Assembly (NCBI GenBank): GCA_945898105.1
Contig: CAMDHL010000077.1
Span: 1 to 8,819 of the forward strand
Source of the DNA: Comamonas sp. lk
GTDB taxonomy: Bacteria; Pseudomonadota; Gammaproteobacteria; Burkholderiales; Burkholderiaceae_C
Direction of reading: 5' to 3'
Length of the DNA: 8,819 nt
Part shown: positions 1 to 7,989 of the stretch, piece after piece
Position numbering within the stretch: position 1 is the stretch's first letter
Layout of the letters: each line of letters starts with the position of its first letter
Position numbers and translations under genes: made by a program
The notes under the pieces: generated by a model
Seen by the model: only the letters and a program-made list of their open reading frames with translations
What the model was told of the DNA's origin: nothing
Database searches by the model: none

Positions 1-410
1 CTGCTTACGACCGATTCCGGCAGCACGATGGGTAACAAGCCGTTCTTAAAACAGTTATTGAAAAAAATGTCGGCAAAGCTGGGCGCAATGATTGCGCGAA
101 AACCATATTGGTCCAGCGCCCAGGGCGCGTGCTCGCGTGAGGACCCACAGCCGAAATTTTTGCGTGCCAGCAGCACCGATGCGCCTGCGTACCGCGGCTG
201 ATTTAGAACAAAGTCGGGGTTGGGTTTGCGGGTCGCTGGGTCCTGGCCAGGTTCGCCATGGTCCAGGTAGCGCCACTCGTCAAATAAATTGGGGCCGAAG
301 CCGGTCTTTTTGATCGACTTCAGGAACTGCTTGGGAATGATGGCATCGGTGTCCACGTTTTCGCGGTCCATGGGGGCCACTAGGCCCTGGTGAACGGTAA
401 ATTTTTGCAT
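1..410 (-). CDS. leuD: 3-isopropylmalate dehydratase small subunit, partial (3' end outside window)
   Basis: Small (swivel-domain) subunit of isopropylmalate isomerase, which with LeuC converts 2-isopropylmalate to 3-isopropylmalate in cytosolic leucine synthesis. The visible 136 codons read without interruption from ATG at 410-408 and leave the window at base 1, so roughly the last third of a family protein of about 216 residues is missing. The N-terminus [20 protein letters not shown] with [11 protein letters not shown] just after it is typical of LeuD. The hallmark [15 protein letters not shown] lies at residues 85-99, followed by [16 protein letters not shown], which helps form the substrate pocket in this family. 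It starts 14 bases after the leuC stop, with a modest GGA Shine-Dalgarno, so it is almost certainly co-transcribed and possibly translationally coupled with leuC. leuB often follows in this group but would lie off the left edge. Confidence 0.96.
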   Translation of the reverse strand, partial: MQKFTVHQGLVAPMDRENVDTDAIIPKQFLKSIKKTGFGPNLFDEWRYLDHGEPGQDPATRKPNPDFVLNQPRYAGASVLLARKNFGCGSSREHAPWALDQYGFRAIIAPSFADIFFNNCFKNGLLPIVLPESVVS

Positions 411-424
411 GGCGTGATTTCCGT

Positions 425-1846
425 TTAAAGGTATTTCCGCACGTCCACGAAGTGGCCGTGAATGGCCGCGGCGGCTGCCATCGCGGGGCTGACCAAGTGG
501 GTGCGGCCCCCGGCGCCTTGGCGGCCTTCGAAGTTACGGTTGCTGGTGGAGGCACAGCGTTCGCCGGGTTCCAGGCGATCGGCGTTCATGGCCAGGCACA
601 TGGAGCAGCCTGGTTCGCGCCACTCAAAGCCAGCCGCCTTGAAAATTTCGTGCAGTCCTTCGCGCTCAGCCTGTTCTTTGACCAATCCCGAGCCGGGCAC
701 CACCATGGCCAGTTTGATATTTTTGGCTACTTTCTGGCCAATGCGTTTTACTACCGCAGCGGCCTCGCGCATATCTTCAATGCGGCTGTTGGTGCAGGAG
801 CCTATAAAAACCTTGTCCACGAATAAATCATTCAGCGCCTTGCCAGGTTGCAGACCCATATAGACCAAAGCGCGCTCGATGGCGTCGCGTTTACTGGGAT
901 CTTTTTCTTTGTCGGGATCGGGCACCGAGCCGTTGATGTCCAGCACCATTTCGGGCGAGGTACCCCAGGTGACTTGCGGCAGGATGTCGCCGGCCTTTAG
1001 CTCGACAACCGTGTCAAAGTGAGCGTCCGTATCGGATTGCAAGGTCTTCCAATAGGCCACGGCATGGTCCCACTCCACGCCCGTTGGCGAGAGCGGGCGT
1101 CCCTTGACATAGTCGATGGTTTTTTCATCTACGGCCACCAAGCCGGCACGCGCACCCGCTTCAATCGCCATGTTGCACAAGGTCATTCGACCTTCAATGC
1201 TCAGTGCGCGGATGGCGCTACCTGCAAATTCGATGGTGTAACCCGTGCCACCGGCAGTACCGATACGGCCGATGATGGCCAAAACAATGTCCTTGCCGGT
1301 CACGCCTTTCGGTACGGTGCCCTCTACTTTGATAAGCATGTTTTTTGCTTTTTTGGCCAACAGGGTTTGCGTGGCCATCACATGCTCGACCTCGGAAGTG
1401 CCGATACCGTGCGCCAGTGCGCCGAAGGCGCCGTGGGTCGAGGTATGGCTATCGCCGCAAACCACTGTCATACCGGGTAGGGTGGCGCCCGTCTCCGGAC
1501 CTATGACATGCACGATGCCCTGGCGTTTGGACAAAAAGGGAAAAAACGCCGCCGCACCTGACTCCTTGATGTTGGCGTCAAGCGTGGTGATCTGTTCTTT
1601 GCTGATGGCGTCAGTGATGCCGTCGTACCCCAATTCCCAGCCGGTGGTGGGGGTGTTGTGGTCTGCTGTGGCGACGATCGAGCTGACGCGCCAGACCTTG
1701 CGACCAGCCTGGCGCAGGCCTTCAAAGGCTTGGGGGCTGGTGACCTCGTGTACCAAATGACGGTCGATATAGAGGATGGCGGTGCCGTCTTCTTCGGTAT
1801 GAACCACATGTTCATCCCAGATTTTGTCGTAGAGGGTGCGTCCCAT
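425..1846 (-). CDS. leuC: 3-isopropylmalate dehydratase large subunit
   Basis: Catalytic, iron-sulfur subunit of isopropylmalate isomerase (aconitase superfamily), working with LeuD in leucine synthesis. At 473 residues it is full length. It opens with [15 protein letters not shown], has the [24 protein letters not shown] block around residues 129-152, and carries the three [4Fe-4S] cysteines expected for the family: C351 in FIGSCTNSR, and C414 and C417 in [11 protein letters not shown]. The C-terminal [12 protein letters not shown] motif (residues 433-444) is also intact. The ATG at 1846-1844 is preceded by AGGA (1858-1855 on the minus strand) at 8-base spacing, which supports this start. 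It lies downstream of gltA but is separated from it by a strong terminator, so it probably has its own promoter. The stop is 14 bases before leuD. Nothing unusual is seen in the protein. Confidence 0.98.
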   Translation of the reverse strand: MGRTLYDKIWDEHVVHTEEDGTAILYIDRHLVHEVTSPQAFEGLRQAGRKVWRVSSIVATADHNTPTTGWELGYDGITDAISKEQITTLDANIKESGAAAFFPFLSKRQGIVHVIGPETGATLPGMTVVCGDSHTSTHGAFGALAHGIGTSEVEHVMATQTLLAKKAKNMLIKVEGTVPKGVTGKDIVLAIIGRIGTAGGTGYTIEFAGSAIRALSIEGRMTLCNMAIEAGARAGLVAVDEKTIDYVKGRPLSPTGVEWDHAVAYWKTLQSDTDAHFDTVVELKAGDILPQVTWGTSPEMVLDINGSVPDPDKEKDPSKRDAIERALVYMGLQPGKALNDLFVDKVFIGSCTNSRIEDMREAAAVVKRIGQKVAKNIKLAMVVPGSGLVKEQAEREGLHEIFKAAGFEWREPGCSMCLAMNADRLEPGERCASTSNRNFEGRQGAGGRTHLVSPAMAAAAAIHGHFVDVRKYL

Positions 1847-1873
1847 GGGGCTTTTCCTTGTTGGCGGTCGGAC

Positions 1874-1879
1874 ATTTTA
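1874..1879 (-). promoter_or_regulatory. Possible -10 element of the leuCD promoter
   Basis: On the minus strand TAAAAT stands 27 bases before the leuC ATG, in the only gap available for a leuC promoter after the gltA terminator. It matches TATAAT at five of six positions. I see no convincing -35 hexamer at 16-18 base spacing, so either the promoter is activator-dependent or the real start lies elsewhere. This is inference from sequence alone. Confidence 0.3.
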
Positions 1880-1927
1880 TGTCGCCGTGCCCCGAGCCAT
1901 TGATCTTCAGGCGAATACGGCTGGTAC

Positions 1928-1958
1928 AAAAAGCTTGCCCCGCAAAAGCGGGGCAAGC
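1928..1958 (-). terminator. Rho-independent terminator after gltA
   Basis: The transcript from the minus strand folds into a perfect 11-base-pair stem, GCTTGCCCCGC paired with GCGGGGCAAGC (arms 1948-1958 and 1933-1943). It has a four-base loop (1944-1947) and is followed at once by five U residues (1932-1928). The hairpin begins 19 bases past the gltA stop codon. It should end the sdh-gltA transcript and insulate it from leuC. On the plus strand the structure lacks a T-run, so it appears to act in one direction. Confidence 0.92.
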
Positions 1959-1977
1959 AGCGGGTGTCGCAGAGCGC

Positions 1978-3288
1978 TTAGCGGCGACCGATTTCCGGTA
2001 CGTCGCGCTGCACCGAGCCGGTGAACAATTGGCGCGGGCGGCCGATTTTGTATTCCGGGTCGCCAATCATTTCATTGAGTTGAGCGATCCATCCCACCGT
2101 GCGGGCGAGTGCAAAGATTCCGGTGAATAGCTTGACGGGGATCCCGATCGCGCGCTGCACGATACCCGAGTAGAAATCCACATTGGGATAAAGCTTGCGC
2201 GAAACGAAGTATTCGTCTTCCAGGGCGATTTTTTCTAGTGCCTTGGCCAGTTTGAACAGCGGGTCGTTTTCCAGCCCCAAGGCCGCCAGGACCTCGTTGC
2301 AGGTTTCTTGCATCAACTTGGCGCGGGGGTCGTAGTTTTTATAGACCCGATGGCCGAAGCCCATCAGCTTGACGCCTGAATTTTTGTCTTTCACTTTTTC
2401 CATGAATTCGCCAACTTTGGACACGCCACCTGAGGCCTGGATCTCTTCCAGCATGGTCAAGCAAGCCTCGTTGGCACCACCGTGAGCAGGGCCCCAGAGG
2501 CATGCCACGCCGGCCGCGATGGCCGCAAAAGGATTGGTGCCGGACGAGCCGCACAAGCGCACGGTCGAGGTGGAGGCGTTTTGCTCGTGGTCGGCGTGCA
2601 GGATGAAGATACGGTCTAAAGCACGTTCGATCACCGGGTTGACCACATAGGGTTCGCAGGGCGTGGCAAACATCATGTGCAAAAAGTTGCCTGCATAGCT
2701 CAGGTCGTTTTTGGGATACATGAAGGGTTGGCCGACGCTATATTTGTAGGCCATGGCGACCAGCGTTGGCAGCTTGGCTATCAGGCGGATGGCCGAAATA
2801 TCGCGGTGCCCGGGATTGTTGATGTCGGTGCTGTCGTGGTAGAAGGCGCTCAGGGCTCCAACCAAGCCGGTCATGATGGCCATAGGGTGCGCATCGCGGC
2901 GGAAACCCCGCAGGAAAAACTGCATTTGCTCGTTGACCATGGTGTGCTGGGTCACACGCTTGGTAAACGCCGCTTTGCCAGCGGCATCGGGCAAATTGCC
3001 GTAGAGCAACAAGTGGCAGGTTTCCATGAAATCGCAGTTGGTCGCCAATTGCTCAATCGGGTATCCGCGGTAAAGCAACTCGCCCTTATCACCGTCGATG
3101 TAAGTGATGGCCGACTGGCACGCCGCCGTTGACAAAAAGCCCGGATCGTAGGTAAACATACCAGTTTGACCGTAGAGCTTGCGGATGTCTATGACGTCGG
3201 GCCCGACGCTGCCACTGTAAACCGGCAGTTCCACGCTAGGACTGCCGTTGCTAAAGGACATGGTCGCCTTGTTGTCCGCTAATTTCAT
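1978..3288 (-). CDS. gltA: Citrate synthase (type II, hexameric bacterial form)
   Basis: Condenses oxaloacetate with acetyl-CoA to give citrate, the entry step of the TCA cycle, in the cytosol. The protein is 436 residues, close to the usual length of about 430 for Gram-negative enzymes. The catalytic triad is visible: H269 in [12 protein letters not shown]313 in [14 protein letters not shown] and D371 in NVDFYSGI. The C-terminus GRPRQLFTG is typical. The open frame extends 17 codons upstream, but ATG at 3288-3286 is chosen. It gives the standard N-terminus [12 protein letters not shown], has AAGG at 7-base spacing, and avoids overlapping sdhE, whose stop lies 11 bases upstream. It is the last gene of the sdh operon and is followed by a strong terminator. 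Linking SDH and citrate synthase in one transcript is a known arrangement in betaproteobacteria. Confidence 0.98.
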   Translation of the reverse strand: MKLADNKATMSFSNGSPSVELPVYSGSVGPDVIDIRKLYGQTGMFTYDPGFLSTAACQSAITYIDGDKGELLYRGYPIEQLATNCDFMETCHLLLYGNLPDAAGKAAFTKRVTQHTMVNEQMQFFLRGFRRDAHPMAIMTGLVGALSAFYHDSTDINNPGHRDISAIRLIAKLPTLVAMAYKYSVGQPFMYPKNDLSYAGNFLHMMFATPCEPYVVNPVIERALDRIFILHADHEQNASTSTVRLCGSSGTNPFAAIAAGVACLWGPAHGGANEACLTMLEEIQASGGVSKVGEFMEKVKDKNSGVKLMGFGHRVYKNYDPRAKLMQETCNEVLAALGLENDPLFKLAKALEKIALEDEYFVSRKLYPNVDFYSGIVQRAIGIPVKLFTGIFALARTVGWIAQLNEMIGDPEYKIGRPRQLFTGSVQRDVPEIGRR

Positions 3289-3299
3289 CACAACACCTT

Positions 3300-3584
3300 T
3301 CAATGAGTATTTCTTAATAAAGCCAAAACTTCCCTGCAATCGCTATTCATTTCCAGGTCCGCCACTTCCGATTTGCGCCCCAGTAGTAAATCCAGTAAAT
3401 CGTTGTCACTCAAGTCCATCAGTACGCCTAACGCATTGGCTTGACGTGCGTTCAAGGTATTTGCGTGTCGCGCGAAAAATCGCTCAATGAACAAATCATT
3501 TTCCAGCAACCCGCGCCGGCAGCGCCAGCGCAACTTGCTGAGTGCGCGGGCATCAATGGGTAGCTCCGGGGTCGCGACTTGCAT
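3300..3584 (-). CDS. sdhE: Succinate dehydrogenase FAD assembly factor
   Basis: Small helical protein of the SdhE (YgfY, Sdh5) family that promotes covalent attachment of FAD to SdhA, in the cytosol. It has 94 residues, a normal size. The defining RGxxE motif is seen as RRGLLEND (R24-G25-L26-L27-E28), preceded by the family-like LSKLRWRC and followed by [10 protein letters not shown]. The C-terminal half carries the acidic stretch [16 protein letters not shown]. The frame stays open 29 codons further into sdhB. ATG at 3584-3582 is preferred because it sits two bases after the sdhB TGA and yields a family-like N-terminus. No strong Shine-Dalgarno is seen, so translation is probably coupled to termination at sdhB. 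Its place between sdhB and gltA fits its role in maturing the complex made by the upstream genes. Confidence 0.93.
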   Translation of the reverse strand: MQVATPELPIDARALSKLRWRCRRGLLENDLFIERFFARHANTLNARQANALGVLMDLSDNDLLDLLLGRKSEVADLEMNSDCREVLALLRNTH

Positions 3585-3586
3585 TG

Positions 3587-4291
3587 TCAAACGGCTCGCA
3601 TCACCATCATCTCTTTGATCTTGCCGATCGCCTTGGTTGGATTCAACCCTTTGGGGCAAACGTCCACGCAATTCATGATGGTGTGGCAGCGGAACAGGCG
3701 GTAGGGGTCTTCCAGATTATCCAGACGCTCGGAAGTGGCCTGGTCGCGGCTGTCGGCGATAAAGCGGTAGGCTTGCAAAAGGCCAGCTGGGCCAACGAAT
3801 TTGTCCGGGTTCCACCAAAAGCTGGGGCAGCTGGTTGAGCAGCTAGCGCACAAAATACATTCGTACAAGCCGTTGAGTTCTTCGCGCTCCTGCGGGCTTT
3901 GCAGTCGCTCTTTTTCTGGTGGCATGTCCTCGTTGACGAGGTAAGGCTTGATCGAGTTGTATTGTTTAAAAAACTGCGTCATGTCCACGATCAAATCGCG
4001 GATCACCGGGAGGCCGGGCAAGGGCTTGAGCACAATCGTGCCCGGCAGGGTGCGCATATTGGTCAGGCACGCTAAGCCATTTTTGCCATTGATGTTCATG
4101 GCGTCCGAACCACACACACCTTCACGACAGGAGCGACGGAAGGAAATGGAGGGGTCTACGGCCTTTAGCTTCATCAGCGCATCAAGCAACATGCGTTCGG
4201 TCCCATCGAGTTCCACGTCGATGTCCTGCATATAGGGCTTGGCATCCTTGTCCGGGTCGTAGCGGTAAATGGAAAATTTGTGTTTTGACAT
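3587..4291 (-). CDS. sdhB: Succinate dehydrogenase iron-sulfur subunit
   Basis: Electron-transfer subunit of complex II, carrying electrons from the FAD of SdhA to the membrane quinone site. At 234 residues it is full length. The N-terminal plant-type ferredoxin domain has C55, C60 and C75 ([10 protein letters not shown]... and NGLAC), with D63 at the fourth [2Fe-2S] ligand position, as in Escherichia coli SdhB. The C-terminal domain supplies the [4Fe-4S] ligands C145, C148, C151 and C212, and the [3Fe-4S] ligands C155, C202 and C208. [11 protein letters not shown] includes W160, equivalent to the quinone-site tryptophan of the E. coli enzyme, and H203 is also kept. It starts 21 bases after the sdhA stop with only a weak ribosome-binding site, and ends two bases before sdhE. 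Confidence 0.98.
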   Translation of the reverse strand: MSKHKFSIYRYDPDKDAKPYMQDIDVELDGTERMLLDALMKLKAVDPSISFRRSCREGVCGSDAMNINGKNGLACLTNMRTLPGTIVLKPLPGLPVIRDLIVDMTQFFKQYNSIKPYLVNEDMPPEKERLQSPQEREELNGLYECILCASCSTSCPSFWWNPDKFVGPAGLLQAYRFIADSRDQATSERLDNLEDPYRLFRCHTIMNCVDVCPKGLNPTKAIGKIKEMMVMRAV

Positions 4292-4312
4292 AAGTAGGCA
4301 GTCTCGTCGCGT

Positions 4313-6103
4313 TTAGAACGTGCGGGTTCGCAGGGGGATGCTTTCAACCGTTAGCGGCTTCATTTGCACCGGTTTATACGTAAGGCTGTTGCTCGAGCTG
4401 TGCCACAGGCTGTGCTTGTGCCATTCGGTGTCGTTGCGGCCGTTGGGATGCTCGGGGGTGTCGCCGTAGTCGTTCACGGTGTGGGCACCCCGGCTTTCAT
4501 GGCGGGCAGCGGCCGACACCATCGTGGCTTGCGCGGCCTCGATGAGGTTTTCCACTTCGAGGGCTTCGATGCGGGCTGTATTGAAAATGCGCGACTTGTC
4601 TTTCAGCCCTATGGCTTGGGTGCGTGCGCGAAGTTCAGCCACTTTAGCAACCCCTTCGTCCATGCTGGCCTGAGTGCGGAAGACTCCTGCGTGCTGCTGC
4701 ATGGTGGAACGTATGCTGTTCGCGACGTCCTGCGCGTATTCCCCACCGACCGCGTTATCCAAGCGGTTTAGGCGTGAGAGCGTCAGATCGGCTGCGTCTG
4801 CGGGCAGCGCTTTGTGTTCGACGCTCTCTTTATTGGTGGCTACGATGTGGTTGCCGGCCGCGCGGCCAAAGACCAGCAAGTCCAGCAGCGAATTGGTGCC
4901 CAAGCGGTTGGCGCCATGCACGCTCACACACGAGCATTCGCCCACGGCATAGAGGCCGGGCACCGGTTGGCTGTGGTTGTCGCTGTCTTGCATCACCACT
5001 TGGCCATGGATATTGGTCGGGATGCCGCCCATTTGGTAGTGGATGGTCGGCACCACAGGGATCGGTTCGCGGGTGATGTCCACATTGGCGAAATTGTGTC
5101 CGATCTCCAGCACCGAGGGCAGTCGTTTGTGGATCGTTTCCTCGCCCAGATGCGTCATGTCCAGATTGATGTAATCCTTGTTCGGGCCGCAGCCCCGGCC
5201 TTCCTTTATTTCCTGGTCCATGCAGCGCGAAACGTAGTCACGTGGGGCCAAGTCTTTGTAATGTGGCGCATAGCGCTCCATGAAGCGCTCGCCGTGCACA
5301 TTGCGCAGGATGGCGCCTTCGCCACGGCAGCCTTCGGTCAGCAGTACGCCCGCACCGGCGACACCGGTGGGGTGGAATTGCCAGAACTCCATGTCTTCCA
5401 AGGGAATCCCCGCGCGTGCTGCCATACCCAATCCGTCACCGGTATTTATAAATGCGTTGGTGGAGGCCGCAAAAATACGTCCTGCGCCGCCCGTGGCAAG
5501 CAAGGTGGTCTTGGCTTGCAAAATGTGCACATCCCCGGTTTCCATTTCCAGCGCGGTCACCCCAACCACCGCGCCTTCAGCATCACGTACCAGATCCATA
5601 GCCAGCCATTCGACGAAAAAGCTGGTGCGGGCCTTCAGATTTTGCTGGTACAGCGTGTGCAACATAGCGTGGCCTGTGCGGTCGGCTGCTGCGCAGGCGC
5701 GTTCGACTGCTTTTTCCCCGTAGTTGGCGGTATGGCCGCCAAAGGGCCGCTGGTAAATCGTGCCATCCGCATTGCGGTCAAAAGGCATGCCCATGTGCTC
5801 TAGGTCATAGACCACTTTGGGTGCTTCGCGGCACATGAACTCAATCGCGTCTTGGTCGCCCAGCCAGTCTGAACCTTTAACGGTATCGTAGAAATGGTAG
5901 TGCCAGTTGTCCTCGTTCATATTGCCCAAGGAGGCGCCGATGCCGCCTTGCGCCGCTACCGTATGCGAACGAGTGGGAAATACTTTGGATAGCACGGCGA
6001 CGTTCAAACCGGCGCGCGCAAGCTGCAGCGAGGCGCGCATGCCCGAGCCGCCGGCGCCCACGATGACTACGTCAAATTTACGTTTCGAAACTGTATAAGA
6101 CAT
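4313..6103 (-). CDS. sdhA: Succinate dehydrogenase flavoprotein subunit
   Basis: Catalytic subunit of complex II, oxidising succinate to fumarate on the cytoplasmic face of the inner membrane. The length of 596 residues is normal. The dinucleotide-binding glycine motif VIVGAGGSGM lies at residues 13-22. H47 in FPTRSHTVAAQGG is the expected covalent FAD attachment site. The catalytic and substrate-binding residues are present: H244 in FHPTG, R288 in APRDYVSR, H355 in HYQMGG and R400 in GANRLGTNS. The late ESRGAH motif (residues 536-541) is also intact. ATG at 6103-6101 gives MSYTVSKRKFDVVIVG, typical for this group. The ribosome-binding site is poor (AAAGAA), so coupling with sdhD, whose stop lies 24 bases upstream, may help. 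The large plus-strand frame inside this gene is not a gene. Confidence 0.99.
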   Translation of the reverse strand: MSYTVSKRKFDVVIVGAGGSGMRASLQLARAGLNVAVLSKVFPTRSHTVAAQGGIGASLGNMNEDNWHYHFYDTVKGSDWLGDQDAIEFMCREAPKVVYDLEHMGMPFDRNADGTIYQRPFGGHTANYGEKAVERACAAADRTGHAMLHTLYQQNLKARTSFFVEWLAMDLVRDAEGAVVGVTALEMETGDVHILQAKTTLLATGGAGRIFAASTNAFINTGDGLGMAARAGIPLEDMEFWQFHPTGVAGAGVLLTEGCRGEGAILRNVHGERFMERYAPHYKDLAPRDYVSRCMDQEIKEGRGCGPNKDYINLDMTHLGEETIHKRLPSVLEIGHNFANVDITREPIPVVPTIHYQMGGIPTNIHGQVVMQDSDNHSQPVPGLYAVGECSCVSVHGANRLGTNSLLDLLVFGRAAGNHIVATNKESVEHKALPADAADLTLSRLNRLDNAVGGEYAQDVANSIRSTMQQHAGVFRTQASMDEGVAKVAELRARTQAIGLKDKSRIFNTARIEALEVENLIEAAQATMVSAAARHESRGAHTVNDYGDTPEHPNGRNDTEWHKHSLWHSSSNSLTYKPVQMKPLTVESIPLRTRTF

Positions 6104-6127
6104 GAATTAGATTCTTTTAAAGAGACT

Positions 6128-6493
6128 TCAGACGCGCCATAGCACCTGAATGGCCCAACCGGCACAGCCCACCAACCAGACGATGGAAAAAACTTGCAGC
6201 GCCAGGCGCAGGCCAACCGGTTTGATGTAGTCCATCCAAATATCGCGCATGCCGACCCAGGCGTGGTACAGCAAGGCCAGAATCACGGTGAAGGTGAGCG
6301 TTTTCATCCATTGGGCGGAAAAAATACCCGCCCAAACGTCGTAGCCCACCGGACCGCGCGAAAAAACCAGGCGCAGCACGATCAGCAAAGTGAACAAGGC
6401 CATCAACAAAGCGGTGACGCGCTGGGCCAGCCAGTCGCGCAGGCCATAGTGCGCGCCGGTGACGATGCGTCTGGATCCGAAATTCACTGCCAT
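6128..6493 (-). CDS. sdhD: Succinate dehydrogenase membrane anchor subunit
   Basis: Small membrane subunit that, with SdhC, anchors SdhAB and forms the quinone site and heme b pocket. It has 121 residues with three hydrophobic helices at about 22-44, 63-85 and 97-119. The block YHAWVGMRDIWMDYIKP contains H77, aligned with the SdhD heme ligand of E. coli (H71), and D88-Y89, aligned with its quinone-site Asp-Tyr pair (D82-Y83). The frame stays open 51 codons upstream across the sdhC end. ATG at 6493-6491 is preferred because it has AAGGA at 8-base spacing, does not overlap sdhC (32-base gap) and gives MAVNFGSRRIVTGAHYGLRDW, typical of Burkholderiales SdhD. Confidence 0.96.
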   Translation of the reverse strand: MAVNFGSRRIVTGAHYGLRDWLAQRVTALLMALFTLLIVLRLVFSRGPVGYDVWAGIFSAQWMKTLTFTVILALLYHAWVGMRDIWMDYIKPVGLRLALQVFSIVWLVGCAGWAIQVLWRV

Positions 6494-6525
6494 AACTGTA
6501 TTCCTTAAAGAGTCGCTGTCGGTGC

Positions 6526-6969
6526 TTAATAAAGACCGAACAGTTTGGCGCCCAGCGCCAGTGTCAAGCCCATACTCAGGCTTAGCGTCCAGATTGCGGA
6601 GGATTTGCCGAATTCCTTGCTTACGGCATGGCGCATATCCATCCACAAATGGCGCAGACCGGCAATCAGGTGGTGCAAGAACGCCCAGATAAGCGCTAGG
6701 GCCACCAATTTGACGAGCCAGCCGGGCAGGAGGCCTGCGCCTTGGTTAAAAACACTTTTGAAGCGCGCAAACGAAATCTCCGAGGAAATCGAGGTGTCAA
6801 ACATCCAAATGATGAAGGGCATCAGCAAAAACATCAGCGCCCCGCTGATGCGGTGCAGGATGGAAACGATACCCGCCAGCGGCAGTCGGTAACTGGGCAA
6901 ATCCTTGAATGCGTGGATATTGCGAAATTCAGGTCGGGGAGCTCGTGCAGAAGGTACTGGCGCAGACAT
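6526..6969 (-). CDS. sdhC: Succinate dehydrogenase cytochrome b556 subunit
   Basis: First gene of the operon: the larger membrane anchor of complex II, helping to bind heme b and quinone. It has 147 residues, with a soluble N-terminal segment ending RPEFRNIHAFKDLPSYRLP and three hydrophobic helices around 41-58, 84-105 and 125-145. The signature SILHRISG (residues 36-43) supplies S36 and R40, matching quinone-site residues S27 and R31 of E. coli SdhC. H100 in LHHLIAGLRHLWMD matches the heme ligand H84. The frame extends 21 codons further upstream to a TTG, but ATG at 6969-6967 is chosen because the upstream extension has no family character and AGGA stands about 10 bases before the ATG. It lies downstream of the regulator gene with 126 bases between them. 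Confidence 0.96.
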   Translation of the reverse strand: MSAPVPSARAPRPEFRNIHAFKDLPSYRLPLAGIVSILHRISGALMFLLMPFIIWMFDTSISSEISFARFKSVFNQGAGLLPGWLVKLVALALIWAFLHHLIAGLRHLWMDMRHAVSKEFGKSSAIWTLSLSMGLTLALGAKLFGLY

Positions 6970-7032
6970 GGATGGTGGTTCCTGGGGTGAAGCGGGGCAC
7001 GAAGTTGCAGAGTCGGACTTCAAGGCGGACAA

Positions 7033-7060
7033 ATTCTATTGCACTGCACCAATCTGACAG
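7033..7060 (-). promoter_or_regulatory. Predicted sigma70 promoter of the sdhCDAB-sdhE-gltA operon
   Basis: On the minus strand CTGTCA (7060-7055; four of six bases match TTGACA) is followed after 16 bases by TAGAAT (7038-7033; five of six match TATAAT). Transcription would start near 7026 and leave a leader of about 57 bases before sdhC. The -35 lies inside the short inverted repeat TCTGACAGA (7053-7061), which may be chance. No copy of the half-site array of the mdh region is seen here. Read-through from the upstream regulator gene is also possible, since no clear terminator separates them. Confidence 0.5.
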
Positions 7061-7095
7061 ACTGCTTGCAGGCCGAAGTATGGAGGGCATTTATT

Positions 7096-7914
7096 TCAGT
7101 GCAATTCATTGCGGTAAAAGTGTTTGTCCGTCAGGTACAGACCCTGGCGCAGCTCCATGGGCGTGTCGTTGTAGGTGTAGGCCAGGCGCTCTACGCTGAG
7201 CAGCGGTGTCCCGGCAGGGACAGTTAGCAAAGCGCATTGCTCCTCATCCGGAAGCACAGCGCGGATTTTTTCTTCGGCGCGCACCATGCGCACACCGAAC
7301 TCCGACTCAAACAAGGCGTACATCGGGCCGTCATAGCTGCGCAAGCGCTCTGCCGTCAATCCTTTAAAGGGGCCCGCTGGCAGCCACAAGTCTTCCAAAA
7401 TGGTCGCTACTCCTCCGAAACCCAGGACCCTGCGCACTTGCAGTACGGCATCACCCGAGCGCACTGACAGACCGCGCGCAACCTCGGCACTGGCACGCAG
7501 GCGTTTGCAGTCGATGATGCTGCGCTGGGCCGGTCCTTCGCTCCCTTGGTCACCACTATCGGGAACCAGTTTCAAAAAGCGGTACTGAACTTGCTGCTCC
7601 GCATGGGTGGCCACAAAAGTGCCTTTTCCTTGGCGCCGCACCAGCAGGTTTTCCACTGCCAATTCGTCAATCGCTTTGCGCACCGTGCCCTGGCTGACCC
7701 GAAAGCGCGCGGCCAGCTCTAGTTCGCTTGGGATAGCAGAGCCCGACTTCCACTCCCCGGATTGCAGACGTTGCAAGAGCAGCGCTTTGATTTGCTGGTA
7801 CAGCGGACTGAAGGCGGGGGCTCCTAGTGCCGTTGGCAGACCGGCGGCGAACGGTGCGTCAAGGCCAGTTTGAGCTGTGGGAGCATCGAGGCTGGTGTGG
7901 CGGGCAGTAGTCAT
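7096..7914 (-). CDS. GntR-family (HutC subfamily) transcriptional regulator with UTRA domain
   Basis: DNA-binding regulator of 272 residues. After an Ala/Pro-rich, probably flexible N-terminal tail (residues 1-36) comes the GntR winged helix (about 37-102). It contains PLYQQIKALLLQRLQSGEW, the GSAIPSELELAARFRVSQGT helix-turn-helix and VRKAIDELAVENLL, ending in the family-typical RRQGKGTFVA. A UTRA ligand-binding domain fills about 125-265, with ILEDLWLPAGPFKGL and the closing MELRQGLYLTDKHFYRNEL. UTRA domains in this subfamily bind small metabolites; the effector here is not evident. The gene lies between mdh and the sdh-gltA operon, so it is a natural candidate for TCA-cycle control. An in-frame stop four codons upstream and the absence of internal start codons in the tail fix ATG at 7914-7912, although no Shine-Dalgarno is visible. 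I cannot assign an accepted gene name. Confidence 0.93.
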   Translation of the reverse strand: MTTARHTSLDAPTAQTGLDAPFAAGLPTALGAPAFSPLYQQIKALLLQRLQSGEWKSGSAIPSELELAARFRVSQGTVRKAIDELAVENLLVRRQGKGTFVATHAEQQVQYRFLKLVPDSGDQGSEGPAQRSIIDCKRLRASAEVARGLSVRSGDAVLQVRRVLGFGGVATILEDLWLPAGPFKGLTAERLRSYDGPMYALFESEFGVRMVRAEEKIRAVLPDEEQCALLTVPAGTPLLSVERLAYTYNDTPMELRQGLYLTDKHFYRNELH

Positions 7915-7960
7915 TGAAGTGTGTCAGCAGTCGGCATTCAGAGCGTTTGCAAGGGGCCCA

Positions 7961-7989
7961 ATCATATCTTATATAAGACATAAGACCAA
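7961..7989 (-). promoter_or_regulatory. Predicted promoter of the GntR-type regulator gene
   Basis: On the minus strand TTGGTC (7989-7984; weak, three of six consensus bases) and TATGAT (7966-7961; five of six) are separated by exactly 17 bases. The spacer is almost entirely filled by the three-half-site array, which suggests the promoter is repressed when the array is occupied, for example by the regulator itself. The predicted start near 7954 leaves a leader of about 40 bases. The weak -35 keeps confidence moderate. Confidence 0.45.
7966..7986. promoter_or_regulatory. Three contiguous 7-base half-sites, likely operator
   Basis: Reading the plus strand, ATCTTAT (7966-7972) is followed directly by ATAAGAC (7973-7979) and again by ATAAGAC (7980-7986). 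The first two form the perfect 12-base palindrome TCTTATATAAGA (7967-7978), and the third is a direct repeat of the second. GntR-family dimers typically bind short AT-containing inverted repeats, so this is probably an operator, most simply for the adjacent regulator. The identity of the bound protein is inference. Confidence 0.72.

Noticed and set aside
1245..1760. A 171-codon open frame on the plus strand, antisense to leuC
   Set aside because: Full-length leuC with intact motifs covers the same bases; the antisense product shows no domain or plausible start context.
1812..2066. An 84-codon minus-strand frame spanning the gltA-leuC gap
   Set aside because: It overlaps both neighbouring genes out of frame and runs through the terminator hairpin; the product is low-complexity, Arg/Ala/Ser-rich.
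2677..3132. A 151-codon open frame on the plus strand, antisense to gltA
   Set aside because: It is contained within intact gltA and has no recognisable protein features.
4814..5803. A 329-codon open frame on the plus strand, antisense to sdhA
   Set aside because: It lies wholly inside the well-supported sdhA, its product is rich in His, Ala and Val with no recognisable domain, and it has no ribosome-binding site. Such antisense frames are a by-product of the codon bias of sdhA.
6970..7032. A 21-codon upstream extension of sdhC
   Set aside because: It would begin at TTG without a good ribosome-binding site and lies immediately after the predicted transcription start; the ATG at 6969 fits the family better.
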